Part shown: one piece after another, positions 34,043 through 45,503 of the stretch
Layout of the letters: each line of letters begins with the position of its first letter
Position numbering within the stretch: the stretch's first letter is position 1
Assembly: GCA_001599915.1 (NCBI GenBank)
Contig: BCIG01000010.1
Location: 186,001 to 250,000 of the forward strand
Direction of reading: 5' to 3'
Origin: Symbiotaphrina buchneri
Lineage: Eukaryota > Ascomycota > Symbiotaphrinales > Symbiotaphrinaceae
DNA: 64,000 nucleotides
Notes under the pieces: model-generated
Database searches by the model: none
Seen by the model: the letters and a program-made list of their open reading frames with translations, nothing else
Told to the model about the DNA's origin: nothing
Position numbers and translations under genes: made by a program

Positions 34043-34385
34043 ATCGTCTTGTATCCAGCATGACAACTAGACAATAACAAGTCCAAAGTCAACTCCACTG
34101 GCGCGCCGCATTCGTGTTTGACGTGCCAATTCCCCGAATAGCCTCGGGGAGTTGTTAACGAGCTATGGAGATCGTCGCCAGTGCGTCGTTGAGGGCTGGC
34201 AAGTTCCGCGTCAACGAGTTTAATATTAATTCGCAGCTACGGAGTTTGTTCGCCCACCTTACCTACAGTACTTCTATGCTTGCACCTTTACCGTCACGAA
34301 GGCTTTTGGGTGCCCTGACTCAGATGGCATTGCGGTGAGGGCGCACTGAATTTCCGAGGGTGCATCCGCCGAAAAGCCAGCAATC
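34043..34385. promoter_or_regulatory. bidirectional promoter, APM3 / DUF4536 gene
   Basis: About 340 bases between divergent ATGs, including an AT-rich TTTAATATTAATTCG stretch near 34219 and ACCTTACCTACAGTAC near 34256. Confidence 0.5.
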
Positions 34386-34756
34386 ATGTCGCGAGATCCG
34401 TCGCTGTCCTCCGTGTACAAGCTGGACCAGCCGGAGAAGCTTAGGACAGTCCTGGAACGAGACAAGCCCGAAGATTGTCTTCCATGCCGGGTACTAGGTT
34501 CGCTCTCCCACTCTTTTATGTAGCTTCTGTGAGATTATAGGTGGACTACTAATCTCGGTCTTGAATATGAGCAGGCGCCGGAGCGTTCATCGGTCTGGGA
34601 GTTTACAGCCACTTTTCCGGAAAGCATCAACTACAGCAACAGCAAGCTAAGATTGTGAAGAGTGGCTCGCTTTTCGGCATGCGAGCAAGGCAAGGAGGCA
34701 TCACCACGATCGCGGCAATGTTAGTAGGCATGGGCTTCTGGAGGCTCGTGAACTGA
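34386..34756 (+). CDS. small DUF4536 (DMAC1/Dmo2-like) mitochondrial membrane protein
   Basis: Exons 34386-34497 and 34575-34756, separated by a 77-nt intron, give 97 residues, so the gene is missed by simple ORF calling. The N-terminal half is soluble (MSRDPSLSSVYKLDQPEK), followed by the signature EDCLPCRVLG with a CxxC pair completed across the intron. Then come two hydrophobic segments, GAFIGLGVYSHF (about 40-52) and ITTIAAMLVGMGFWRL (about 79-95). This matches the DUF4536 family (human DMAC1/TMEM261, a complex I assembly factor; yeast Dmo2). A mitochondrial inner-membrane location is inferred from the family. Confidence 0.85.
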
Positions 34757-35211
34757 GCATGACGCAAAACGGACACAGTCGGGAGCCGTGATGTGCGCAT
34801 CCAAGGCGCGCGAGCAGATCTCTAGCCTGTAACTGTTGACAAGGATTGGAGCTCCCTGTTTCAAACGCTTTTGATCACTTCGGGTGTTGAACCGGTGTTA
34901 GCATGTCGGCCAATGCCGGTTGTAGGGATCACATTGCAAGAAAGTCGGCAGCAATGCAAGATAACTGTCCAGGCCGATGCCCATATATTTGGATAATATC
35001 GGATCGGATAGTCTATAATCCCAAAAAAATGCACCCACAATCTGCTTGGATAATAATCCCAAGCAGCGCCAGTGCGGGTGATAAAACAAGATGTTCGTTT
35101 GACATCGAAGACATTCAACCCCTGGAATGCTCTCCTGTCATTGCTAACAGCTATGCAAGTCATTCATTCGTACCAATCAAGCCCGGTGCTCGGAAACGGT
35201 CGTAGGTAGTA
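34757..35211. other. intergenic, convergent 3' ends
   Basis: About 450 bases between the DUF4536 and HAPSTR1-like stops; no gene supported. Confidence 0.55.
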
Positions 35212-36069
35212 TCACACATATCGACCCCGCTTCCCTCCACCTCCACCACCATTGCTATATCCATCCTTGGAGTTCCCCAGACCGCTGATATCGAAAAATT
35301 CACTGAATGGTATCTTGCGCTTGAGGCCGGCACCTGACCCTAATGTGCCTAGCGAAGCCGAAGATCGACTATTTCCTCTGCCTGGTAACCCGCCGTGTTT
35401 ACCAGATCTCGAATGCCGAGGCGTGACCTGTAATCGTACTGAAGGGGTTGAAGAGCTCGATGGACCGCTAACCTGACCTTGTGACGCGCGGATCTCCGGC
35501 TGTGTAGAGGAGTTGGATGTATCGGGGCCGGTGTCCATGTCGTGTTCGGTTGCTTGAGGATAAGGGACCGTAGATCGGAAGATGAAATGTTCCGATGTTC
35601 TTCCAAAAGGCACGGATGATGAAGGGGGAGCGGACTCTGTCCTCAGCGGGGATACGGATCTCTTGGAGTCGTCGTTGGCAAGTATGTCGCCGTTCGGTTT
35701 TCGATGCAAGACAGGGGAAGAACTTCTTGCCCGCTCTTCTGTTTCGGTCCGCTCGTCGTCACTCTCACTGCTGGGCTCCTGTCTCAGGACACCGTCTAGT
35801 CGTTCTGTGGCCCATCGCCGGACTCTCAAGCCCTCCCCTTTCTCCAAGCCTAGGTTTTCTTTATCGAGGAAGGAAAGCAAGTCATCAAGGGCCTCCTGAT
35901 ATCCGGCATGACGTGCGGTAGCCTGGTCAGAGGCCGCAGTCTTATAAAGATTTGTAACCGAGAGAGCAGCAGCCTTGAAAGCCTGCAGCAGCTGCTCGGG
36001 CGGCTGAGCTGACTGTGTCTTTGGTGACGAAGTCGGTAAGGATGTGTTCAACGTCCGCATGGATTCCAT
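35212..36069 (-). CDS. HAPSTR1/TAPR1-like protein (C16orf72 homologue)
   Basis: Single exon of 285 residues. The N-terminal conserved helices read LLQAFKAAALSVTNLYK and GYQEALDDLLSFLDKENLGLEKGEGLRVRRWATERLDG (about 27-95), the core of the TAPR1-like family; the animal member HAPSTR1 partners the ubiquitin ligase HUWE1 in stress responses. The middle is Ser/Pro/Glu-rich and disordered. The extreme C-terminus has the second conserved block, LKRKIPFSEFFDISGLG, and a GGGGGGKRGRYV end that resembles a nuclear localisation signal. No function is established in fungi to my knowledge. The family assignment is from memory of these two blocks. It is divergent from ISWI. Confidence 0.75.
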   Translation of the reverse strand: MESMRTLNTSLPTSSPKTQSAQPPEQLLQAFKAAALSVTNLYKTAASDQATARHAGYQEALDDLLSFLDKENLGLEKGEGLRVRRWATERLDGVLRQEPSSESDDERTETEERARSSSPVLHRKPNGDILANDDSKRSVSPLRTESAPPSSSVPFGRTSEHFIFRSTVPYPQATEHDMDTGPDTSNSSTQPEIRASQGQVSGPSSSSTPSVRLQVTPRHSRSGKHGGLPGRGNSRSSASLGTLGSGAGLKRKIPFSEFFDISGLGNSKDGYSNGGGGGGKRGRYV

Positions 36070-36889
36070 CGTGGAATGATATTAAATGATTAAGAAAGGA
36101 ACCTATATAGCGAAAAGTAAGTAATGGACTGCTGACACCTTCTGGTCATGGGCCGGTGGTAATACAGACCTTGACCTCGGCGCCGGGGTATCAGGACAGT
36201 AAGTGGGGCTCGGAAGAGACTGTTCGGCTGGCGGCGTGCGTGCCTGAAGGTGGATGTTGGATCCGACAGCAAGAGGACCAGACGTCTCTTGATGCGTGGA
36301 ACCGTTTGCAAGGGATCGCTTGTGTAGAAAGATTATGCCGTACTTCACGTTAGCTGGCTGTGGTCCAGTGAATGGACGAACGAACTCATAGGATCACGAG
36401 TAATACGAGTACGGAGTAACGTAGAGGCGAGCAGACGAGCAGGGTACTCCAGACCGGAAAAAGGCACAGGCAGGCTCTTTATTGGTTCGCTAGCCCGCCA
36501 ATGGTAACTGCCGGCTACAACTTCTCTGGTTAAGGTTAATCGCGTAGCCGTACCGTAGACGCGACTTCTACTTGGCAAGCAGATGCAGGTATGCTCGGTG
36601 CTTGTAGCAGTGAAGGACCATCGTCTCCCCTTCCATCTCCCGTCTCTCTCCCTCTCGTCCTCCACTTACCTTCACCTACATCATTCCACTCAAACTCTCG
36701 ACCACCAACCCCGTCACCTCTTCCCAACCGTTCAGCCCGCGACGATTAACATTGAGCGTCTGCTTGTGAAGAGGCATTCTTCCGTCGCACTTGAGGGAGG
36801 CCCCGCCCAGCTGGATCCCGACGAAGCGGTTGTGACATCCCAGATATCCAGCCTCCCAGAAGGCTTCTTCGGGAATCCGATTAGACAAG
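36070..36889. promoter_or_regulatory. bidirectional promoter, HAPSTR1-like / ISWI
   Basis: About 820 bases. Opposed CCAAT boxes lie 12 bases apart (ATTGG 36481-36485, CCAAT 36498-36502), followed by a pyrimidine-rich tract (about 36621-36690) that probably marks the ISWI transcription start. A 110-codon open frame at 36583-36915 runs through the leader into the start of ISWI in another frame and has no gene features. Confidence 0.5.
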
Positions 36890-39800
36890 ATGGCACCAGC
36901 TTTGGCGGTCCCTGATTCTGACACCTCCATGCTGGATGTCAGTGGTGGCACTCCGATAAATCATCCTAAATCAAACGGAGATGCAAGTTTTATGGTGCGT
37001 TCATGGCCCGCAACTTCCAGAACACAACAGACGCGCGCATCTGAAGCCCTGCTGCTAAATTTGCTAACTTGGGTCTGCAGGATGCGCAGGATACACCAGA
37101 CTATACTGTAAGAGCGCTCTTTCCATGTCCGCTACACTGCGATCGTGATACTGAGCCTTGCTTTGCAGGAGGATTCAGACACAAATCCGAATACTACTGC
37201 AAGCAGCGTTGCTGGAGATCCCGTACATCTTGATGGTAGGAGGCGGCGATCGGAAGTTATGCAGTTACGGAAGAGCGTATTTGGGAAGAAACATGATCGG
37301 CTAGGAGAGTCCAAGGTACCTCGTTCCAAGACAGCTACGTAACGCACAGCACCTGATCATGAGTGCGATATACAGGAAGATGATTCGATTCGACGCTTCC
37401 GCTACTTGCTCGGCTTAACAGATCTCTTCCGCCACTTCATCGATACAAACCCTAATCCACGCATCAAAGAGATCATGGCCGAGATCGATCGTCAAAACGA
37501 AGAGGAAGCTAAAGGGAAGAAAGGACATGCACGCACCGGTGGCGCAGCTGCACAAAGACGACGGAGGACAGAGCAAGAAGAGGATGCAGAGTTGCTCAAG
37601 GACGAAAAGCGTGGTGGCTCGGCCGAAACCGTTTTCAGGGAGTCTCCTGCTTTCATTCAAGGCCAGATGCGAGACTACCAAGTTGCTGGTCTCAACTGGC
37701 TCATTTCACTGCATGAAAACGGCATTTCCGGTATATTAGCTGATGAGATGGGCCTGGGGAAGACTTTACAGACCATTGCGTTCCTCGGCTATCTTCGTCA
37801 CATCTGCGATATAACCGGGCCACATTTGGTTATTGTACCCAAGTCGACACTGGATAACTGGAAACGAGAATTCGCGAAGTGGACGCCAGAAGTCAATGTG
37901 CTTGTACTTCAGGGGGCCAAGGAGGAGAGACATCAACTTATCAATGAGCGGCTTATTGATGAGAAGTTCGATGTTTGCATCACGAGCTACGAGATGATCT
38001 TGAGGGAGAAGTCGCATCTGAAGAAATTCGCCTGGGAGTACATCATCGTCGATGAAGCTCATCGTATCAAGAATGAAGAGTCTTCGCTTGCGCAGATCAT
38101 TCGGGTCTTTACCTCGCGTAACAGGCTGCTCATCACCGGCACTCCGTTGCAGAACAACCTCCATGAACTTTGGGCGCTTCTCAACTTTCTCTTGCCCGAT
38201 GTCTTCGGAGACTCTGAGGCGTTCGACCAATGGTTCTCGGGGCAGGGCGCGGATCAAGATACAGTTGTCCAGCAACTACACAAAGTGCTTCGTCCGTTCC
38301 TTCTAAGAAGAGTTAAGAGTGATGTGGAGAAGAGCCTACTGCCGAAGAAAGGTATGTTTATCCCCGCTTCTCCTTGTGCTCTGCTGATCGATGGTCTTTA
38401 GAGGTCAATCTGTATATTGGAATGTCGGAGATGCAGGTCAAGTGGTATCAGAAGATTCTGGAAAAGGATATTGACGCAGTCAATGGTGCTGGTGGCAAGC
38501 GAGAGTCGAAGACTCGTCTTCTGAACATTGTGATGCAACTTCGCAAGTGCTGCAATCACCCCTACCTCTTCGAGGGAGCTGAGCCCGGTCCGCCATATAC
38601 CACTGATGAGCATATCATCTACAACGCTGCCAAAATGGTCATGCTGGACAAGCTTTTGGTTCGGATGCAGAAACAGGGTAGCCGGGTCCTGATATTCTCT
38701 CAGATGAGCCGCTTACTTGACATTCTTGAGGACTATTGTGTCTTCCGAGACTACAAATACTGCCGTATTGATGGATCAACAGCTCATGAAGACCGTATCG
38801 CTGCTATCGACGACTACAATAAACCTGGGTCAGAGAAATTCGTATTTCTTTTGACCACCCGTGCTGGTGGGCTGGGTATCAACCTGACCACCGCAGACAT
38901 TGTCATTCTTTATGATAGCGATTGGAATCCTCAGGCTGATCTACAAGCTATGGACCGTGCTCATCGGATTGGACAGACAAAACAGGTGTATGTTTATCGT
39001 TTCGTGACCGAGAATGCTATAGAGGAGAAAGTGCTCGAAAGGGCAGCTCAGAAACTACGTCTCGATCAACTTGTCATCCAACAAGGCCGTGCACAACAAC
39101 AGGCAAAGAATGCAGCTTCCAAAGATGAATTACTTAATATGATTCAGCACGGCGCCGAGAAGGTTTTCCAAACAAAGGGAGCTACGGGGACATTGGCCAG
39201 CAAATCGGATCTCTCGGATGACGATATCGACAGCATCTTGAAGCATGGAGAGGAAAGGACAAAAGAGCTGAACGCACGTTACGAAAAGCTTGGCATTGAT
39301 GATCTTCAAAAGTTCACAACGGATTCCGCCTATGAATGGAATGGCGAAGACTTTACTAATCGAAAGAAAGATATTGGGGTCAGTTGGATCAATCCATCGA
39401 AGCGTGAGCGGAAGGAGCAGTCCTATTCAATGGACAAGTATTATCGCCAGGCCCTGGCGACCGGCGGTAGGACAGCAGATACCAAACCCAAAGCTCCCAG
39501 AGCTCCTAAACAGATCGCTGTCCATGATTACCAATTCTTTCCGCCATTGCTTCGGGATTTGCAGGAAAGGGAAACGGCATATTTCCGCAAAGAGATCGGC
39601 TACAAGGTCCCCCTCGCAGATGGAGACGAGAATGATTTGGCCGAGCGCGAAGCAGAGCGGGACCTTGAGCAGAAAGAGATTGACGATGCGACTCCGCTCA
39701 CAGAGGAAGAGCAAGAATTGAAGGCGCGCTTGTCCGAAGAAGGCTTCGTTAACTGGAACAGGCGCGATTTCCAGCAATTTATCAACGGGTCTGCGAGACA

Positions 39801-40579
39801 TGGTCGAGCCAACTATGCCGCCATTGCAGAGGAAGTTGATAATAAGACGGAGAAAGAGGTCAGGGAATATGCGAAAGTTTTCTGGCAGCGGTATTCGGAA
39901 ATCCATGATTACCCTAAATATATCGCTACAATTGAAGCCGGCGAAGAGAAAGCTAGAAAGATCAACCATCAGCGGAAGATGTTGCGGAAGAAGATGGAAA
40001 TGTACCGCGTCCCACTGCAACAGCTGAAGCTCAATTACTCTGTCTCCACGACAAACAAGAAGGTCTATACAGAAGAAGAAGATCGTTTTCTGCTTGTCAT
40101 GCTGGACAAATTTGGCGTCGATGAGGAGGGCATCTATGAACGAATCCGGGATGAGATCCGCGACAGCCCATTGTTCAGATTCGACTGGTTCTTCTTAAGT
40201 CGTACCCCGACCGAGATTGGCAGAAGATGTGCAACTCTTTTGACGACAGTGGCTAGAGAGTTCGAAGGTGGGGACGGAAAATTGGCTAATGGTAACGGCC
40301 CCGGAAAGAAAGGAAGGCCCAGGGACGAGGATGAAGAGGATGAAGAGATGGAAGACGCTCCGGCCGCCAAAAAGAAGGCAAAAGTTGGCGTTAAGGTATG
40401 ACCAGGTGCGATTTCGCGAACAGCAATTGCTAACATTCCATAAGAACAAGCAACTGGACAATGTAAAGTCCCGCGGTGGAAGTAAAGTCACATCCACTGC
40501 TAGCTCACGAGCCGGCAGCGTTGCATCTACGGCCTCAAGCACGACAGGCAAGGGCAAGTCTAAGGGAAAGAAGAAGTAG
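36890..40579 (+). CDS. ISWI: ISWI-family chromatin remodeling ATPase
   Basis: Nucleosome-spacing ATPase of the Isw1/Isw2 type. Six exons: 36890-36994, 37081-37107 (27 nt), 37169-37315, 37376-38351, 38402-40395 and 40445-40579, giving 1127 residues. N-terminal AutoN-like basic region ([21 protein letters not shown]), the [17 protein letters not shown] segment, Snf2 ATPase from about 215 ([14 protein letters not shown]), DEAH box [10 protein letters not shown] (about 318), helicase motifs [22 protein letters not shown] and [12 protein letters not shown], the NegC/bridge, a HAND domain (about 765-830), SANT (about 864, [13 protein letters not shown]) and SLIDE (about 958-1040, [17 protein letters not shown]). 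The tail is Lys-rich ([10 protein letters not shown]). Fungi usually keep Isw1 and Isw2 or one ISWI; which one this is cannot be settled here. Confidence 0.96.
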
Positions 40580-40856
40580 TTCAGATCTGAGTGCAGTGGT
40601 CGCGACGACGCATATGGGCCATGCAAGCGGGAACAGTTCACTAGACAGGCGTTATAGAACGGTTGGCTGGGTGGTAGGGTGTCTCCTGGTGTTAGCTGCG
40701 GTCACATTGAGGCTATTGCCACATTACTTTGGTAGTCGCTGCATGAGGTGGTTATTGCTATCGTAAATCTCGCAAGACTATCTTTGGTAGCGACGTTCTA
40801 GGAATCAGAGGCATGGTTTTGAGACGACTCCTCTCTTGTCTTCCACGCTTTGTATC

Positions 40857-41830
40857 TCAGACCGCCGAAGCTGCCTGCTGGTTACTTTCCCTTCCTCTCG
40901 GAAGATCTACCGTGCACCAGATGAGGCCTCTTACTCCATTACTGATATAGCAATCTTCCCCTTGCTGTAGGCTGCTCACATGAACGATTTCCTCCTCACA
41001 CATACCACGTTCAAGGAGCCATCTTCTTGTCGTACCTTTCTGGCCGCCGGAGCTGATTGGAGGAGTGACCCACCTCCCATTACGAAAGAAGTACACGCTA
41101 GTTAGGCTGCCTTCCATGATCTCACCTGCCGGGTTCCAAAGGATCACTTCAGCTTGGTCGTTCATATTCTCAATGTTCAAGCGCCTGCGCGCTTCATTAT
41201 ACATATTTCTTTGCGTGGTCTTGGAAATGGTGAACGGGGAAGGACTTGTCGCAACTATATCAGGAGAAAGACGCCAAGGTTGCGTATAGGGAGAGCCCTC
41301 GGGCCCTCTGATAAGGACGGTATCACGTCCAACAGTAAGGGCTCCACCAGTGTTGCCGGACGGACGAAAACCATGGCCTTGTTTGGAGAGACCGGCGGGG
41401 TACAGCTGCTCCATAGAAACCGGCGGAGTAGGTCCAAATTCGACGGCATATGCCCCTGTATCCGTAAGGAGAGTGCGGATCTTTGGGAGAGGCGGAGTCA
41501 GCAGAGGTCTCTCAACACAAGGCCGTATCGAGGCTGGGGGCATCGCACTCTCAACGGCGTCTGCGTCTTGCCATCAGCATAGTATGCTTGGACGTTCTTG
41601 GACAGGGTCGAGTTGAGTAGCTCGAGGCCGCTGTCACCTTGTAGCTTGGAGACAGCCACAGGCCAGTTGAAATTCGTTGCAGCCTGTAACATACGGTCGC
41701 GATGATATTCAAGCATGTAGAATGGGCTAGGCTGGCCAGCCGGACCAGAGAGCTTGGTGTTGTCCTCCGAATGCAATAATTGAGGGTCCCATCTTAATGA
41801 CGAGAAGAGATCGAAGCCGGGCTGTGCCAT
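40857..41830 (-). CDS. ABZ2: class IV aminotransferase, probable 4-amino-4-deoxychorismate lyase
   Basis: Likely PLP enzyme that splits pyruvate from aminodeoxychorismate to give p-aminobenzoate for folate. Exons 41830-41549 and 41480-40857 (68-nt intron) give 301 residues. The intron is needed because the first frame (TQTPLR) must continue as IRTLLTDTGAYAVEF. Class IV features: FYMLEYHRDRML (Arg-Asp of the fold), the probable PLP lysine in ISKTTQRNMYNEAR, the EIMEGSLTSVYFF motif, and TPPISSGGQKGTTRRWLLE near the substrate site. The symbol is by similarity to yeast Abz2; a related class IV transaminase is the alternative. Confidence 0.82.
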
Positions 41831-42451
41831 TGTCTATATTCGTCTTTTCTGTTCCTTTTTCTTTGGGTTTACCCTTGAAAACTCCGTCCCCTAGCAGACT
41901 ATGGATTCCCTACAATAGCTGTACAATTGGGTCCAGTCAGAGGCCGCAAGCATGAGGAGCAAAGAAATGAAACACTCTGGTCGGGCCTAAGTAACAACTG
42001 AACGACACGCCCAGAGACAACGATACCTTAGGAATGGCAGCTCAGGGGAAGCGCACGATAATCCACTCGTAAATACGTCGAAGTTTTGAGATTATCATTA
42101 GGTCTCTCAGTCCGCTCTGATTGGTGCAAGCCGAGCGGCTCAGAATGATTGGCAAATGTCAAGTTACTAGCTCAGTGGACCCTTGACGGCAATCGCGAAC
42201 GTCAGCACTGCCACCACTTATCCGCACCTGGTACTGGCTACCGTACTACTACTACTACGTACTACGACAGCTTGTCCCAAGATTCGGTCCGCAAGCTTTC
42301 TTGCCTCGCTCCCCGTAGAACTTTTTTGGTGTTTCCGGGCTCTCCATCGCTCGTGCCATCAACAACAAAGCTTCTCCACGGCGCTTCTACGAGTATCTTT
42401 CCTTAACCTTCGAGCCTCTGCATCTCCCTTTCGACCAATTAGACTTGTGCC
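41831..42451. promoter_or_regulatory. bidirectional promoter, ABZ2-like / TOM70
   Basis: About 620 bases. Two ATTGG boxes (42120-42124 and 42148-42152, 28 bases apart) lie about 300-330 bases upstream of TOM70. This is a common arrangement for HAP-complex control; use here is inferred. Confidence 0.55.
42244..42265. repeat. (TAC)n microsatellite
   Basis: Five TAC units followed by GTACTAC in the promoter/leader of TOM70. Confidence 0.9.
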
Positions 42452-44567
42452 ATGGCTGCAGAGCCGCTTGTCGTGACCCCGGCCAACGGGACTCTCGAGA
42501 GCTCCCTTCCAACCTCAGCTCCGAGCTCAGTATGGGATCGCATATCGAAATGGGCTTCTGAGCATAAAGCGGTCGTGTACACAGTGGCAGGAGTTGCGGT
42601 TGTCGTGAGTGGCGCAGGGGTAGTATACTACCTGTCGGATTCGAGTAAAGCTCGAAAAGGAGATAGCGCCGGCTCCGCAGAAGAAAGGCGGAAGAGCAAG
42701 AAGGAAAGACGGAAGGCGAAGCAAGAGGCGGAGCAGAAAAAGAAGGAAGCAACAAGCAAGCCTGATGCCGAACCCGGTACGCTATCGGCTTCGTATTAGA
42801 AAAGTGGACGCTAATGGTTCATAGTTGTTGAAAAACGTGCCCCTACAGTCGAAGCCGAAGATGAACTTCCGCAGATAGATGAGAGCACAGTAGGGACGCT
42901 CTCAGAACAGGTTGGTGGCCTCTGTCATAGTGATGTTTGGATCACATCCATCTGATCCCTTTCTAGGAGCGTAAAGACTACGCGGCCAAGCTCAAAGCTG
43001 CGGGGAACAAGGCATATGGTTCGAAGGATTACAACGAAGCAATCGCACTCTATGGCAAGGCAATCATGTGCAAGCCGGACCCAGTATTCTATTCAAACCG
43101 TGCGGCCTGCTACAATGCCCTGGGAGACTGGGAAAAGGTTGTGGAGGACACCACTGCGGCACTTGCGCTCGACAACGAATATGTCAAGGCCTTGAACCGG
43201 AGGGCTAATGCATATGAGCAACTCGAAATATACAGCGAAGCTCTCTTGGACTACACAGCAAGCTGTATAATCGATGGCTTTAGGAACGAGAGTAGCGCAC
43301 AGGCGGTCGAGCGCCTTCTGAAGAAGGTCGCTGAAGCTAAAGCCAAGGACATCCTTGCCGGCAAGGAGAAAAAACTGCCCAGCCCGACGTTTATCACCAA
43401 TTACTTGCAGAGCTTCCGCTCAAGGCCGCCGCCTGGCGGTTTGGATGCTTCGGTGGAATTGGATGAAGAGACCGGGAAGGGTCAATTACAAAAGGGTCTC
43501 CTCGCACTCGGGAAGAAGACGGCAGATGGATACGAAGAAGCTGCCGCCGCGTTCAGCAAAGCGATTGAGCTTGATGACCTCGGCGAACACGAAGCTTTTG
43601 CCTACAATATGCGAGGCACTTTCAGCTATCTCAAAGGCGACAATACCGAAGCGCTCAGTGACCTTACGAAGAGCATCGAACTTCAACCTTCTTTGACTCA
43701 AAGCTATATCAAACGGGCCAGCATGCATCTGGAGATAGGTACGTCCGCTTCCAGTAATTGAAAGCTTTGTTTTAGGAGTAACTCATGATGTGCAGGAAAT
43801 CGCGAGGCTGCGGCGGATGATTTTGAACAGGCCATGCAGCAAAACAAGGACGATCCGGACATCTACTACCATCGGGCTCAGCTCCACTTTATTCTTGGAG
43901 AACTCGCAGAAGCGGCAAAGGACTATCAGAAGTCCATCGACCTCGATCGGGACTTTATCTTCTCGCACATACAGCTCGGTGTCACCCAGTATAAGATGGG
44001 CTCCATCGCATCATCCATGGCAACATTCCGGCGATGCATCAAGAACTTTGACAAGGTGCCGGACGTGTACAACTACTACGGAGAGCTTCTGATCGATCAA
44101 CAGAAGTATCAGGAGGCGATCGAGAAGTTCGACACCGCGGTGGAAATGGAAAAGCAATCAAAGCCGTTGGGCATGAATGTGTTGCCGTTGATCAATAAAG
44201 CTCTAGCATTGTTCCAATGGAAGCAAGACTTCTCGGAAGCGGAGAAGTTGTGCCAGAAGGCTCTGATCAGTAAGGATCCCCATCTGATGATTCTTGACGT
44301 CTCCCGCTGACCTCTACTGTAGTCGACCCGGAATGTGATATTGCTGTTGCGACCATGGCTCAGCTCCTCCTTCAGCAGGGTAAAGTAACCGAGGCTCTAA
44401 AATACTTCGAGAGAGCAGCCGAGCTGTCCCGCACCGAGGGAGAGGTTGTAAACGCGCTCTCGTACGCCGAGGCTACCAGGACACAGCTACTCGTTCAGCA
44501 AAAGTACCCGCAATTGGCGCAGCGACTCTCGGGAATGGGGGGTATGGGGGCGCCTCCCATGAGATGA
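42452..44567 (+). CDS. TOM70: mitochondrial import receptor Tom70
   Basis: Outer-membrane receptor that takes carrier-type preproteins from Hsp70/Hsp90. Five exons: 42452-42776, 42825-42910, 42967-43738, 43796-44269 and 44323-44567, giving 633 residues, the standard length. Residues about 38-62 ([22 protein letters not shown]) are the N-terminal anchor, followed by a highly charged Lys/Glu linker. The clamp-type TPR block starts at [26 protein letters not shown] and ends with the Arg-rich carboxylate clamp ([12 protein letters not shown]). The C-terminal TPR array follows ([51 protein letters not shown]). The C-terminus is glycine-rich ([10 protein letters not shown]). All exon joins keep the TPR register. 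Confidence 0.96.
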
Positions 44568-45503
44568 AAGCCTCGTGTCTGCGGCACCATTCGAGGCGCA
44601 CTCCCACTTGTGCCTACATGTCCACTTTTCTTTCCATCTCCTGCTAACTTGTTGTAATGATTTCGCTTCGGCCGGGACTATTAAAGCCCGCCCTGGTCTT
44701 GCATGCCTGGATGCAATGCATTGTTTTCGGGTTGCTGGGCTCTGCTGGGTGCCATGTTTGGAGCATTGTCGGGGCCTCTTGAGAGGCTACTGTGCACACT
44801 GTACATTACTATCATTAGCTCAGCAGCGAAATGGTCGCACAACTTGCGAAGGATTATTCCTCTCTTTTTGTTCATCAACCTAAACTTCGTGTGTACAGAG
44901 TATATGGACTTGGCCTTCGTAGTAGCATAATGAGTTTATCTTTATCGGTCGTCATCATCCTTCGCTATCGCTATCGGCATTGCTATCGGCGTGATAAGGG
45001 AAGCGATAACCGGCCCCGGAAGGCGCTAAGGGAGCGATAAGCACACCTGTCGCACGCACCTTGCCTGTTCTGTCGCTTGCACTCTGCTCTGTATGCCTTA
45101 ACCCCCCTACCCGTCGAGCCGTCGCCCGCAGCTGCCTGCCTGGCGGGAAGGGAAGGGAAGCACCTCGCACCCTGCACCCTACTTCGTACTGCTTCCTCAG
45201 TGCCTCGACAGCCTTTCCTTATCTGAAACACCACATCCTCCCTGTCGTTCTTGCCTCTATTTCCCGCCGAGGCTTTCTAGCAAACGACAGAGATATTGGA
45301 CCAGTTAACTGCACTGATCAGGCGTGGATCCTCACGCTGCCGCAACAGCTGTCATACGGACCTGTAGCTCCCACCGCTTCCGACGGCCCCGCTACCCACC
45401 CCCAGCTCGGTCGGGTCTTCACTCAGCCACAACTCTCCTCAGAGGCTATCATTTGTTGCTACATATACCACCTGGCACGTACTTCCGGCATTACTGATAA
45501 ATC
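44568..45503. other. intergenic, 0.94 kb (3' of TOM70, promoter of FHA gene)
   Basis: No gene is supported. The left part holds the TOM70 3' UTR; the right part contains a dense GATA cluster and a pyrimidine-rich leader. Confidence 0.5.
44936..45042. promoter_or_regulatory. cluster of eight GATA cores
   Basis: Eight GATA/TATC cores occur in about 105 bases: five as TATC (44937, 44943, 44966, 44972, 44984) and three as GATA (44993, 45005, 45036). Some arise from a CTATCGG short repeat at about 44964-44990. Fungal GATA factors (AreA, SreA, White-collar type) bind such sites, often in multiples. It lies about 460-570 bases upstream of the FHA gene start. Function is inferred only. Confidence 0.4.

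Noticed and set aside
36583-36915. 110-codon ORF running into the ISWI start
   Set aside because: Lies in a CT-rich leader in a different frame from ISWI and shows no domain; probably 5' UTR.
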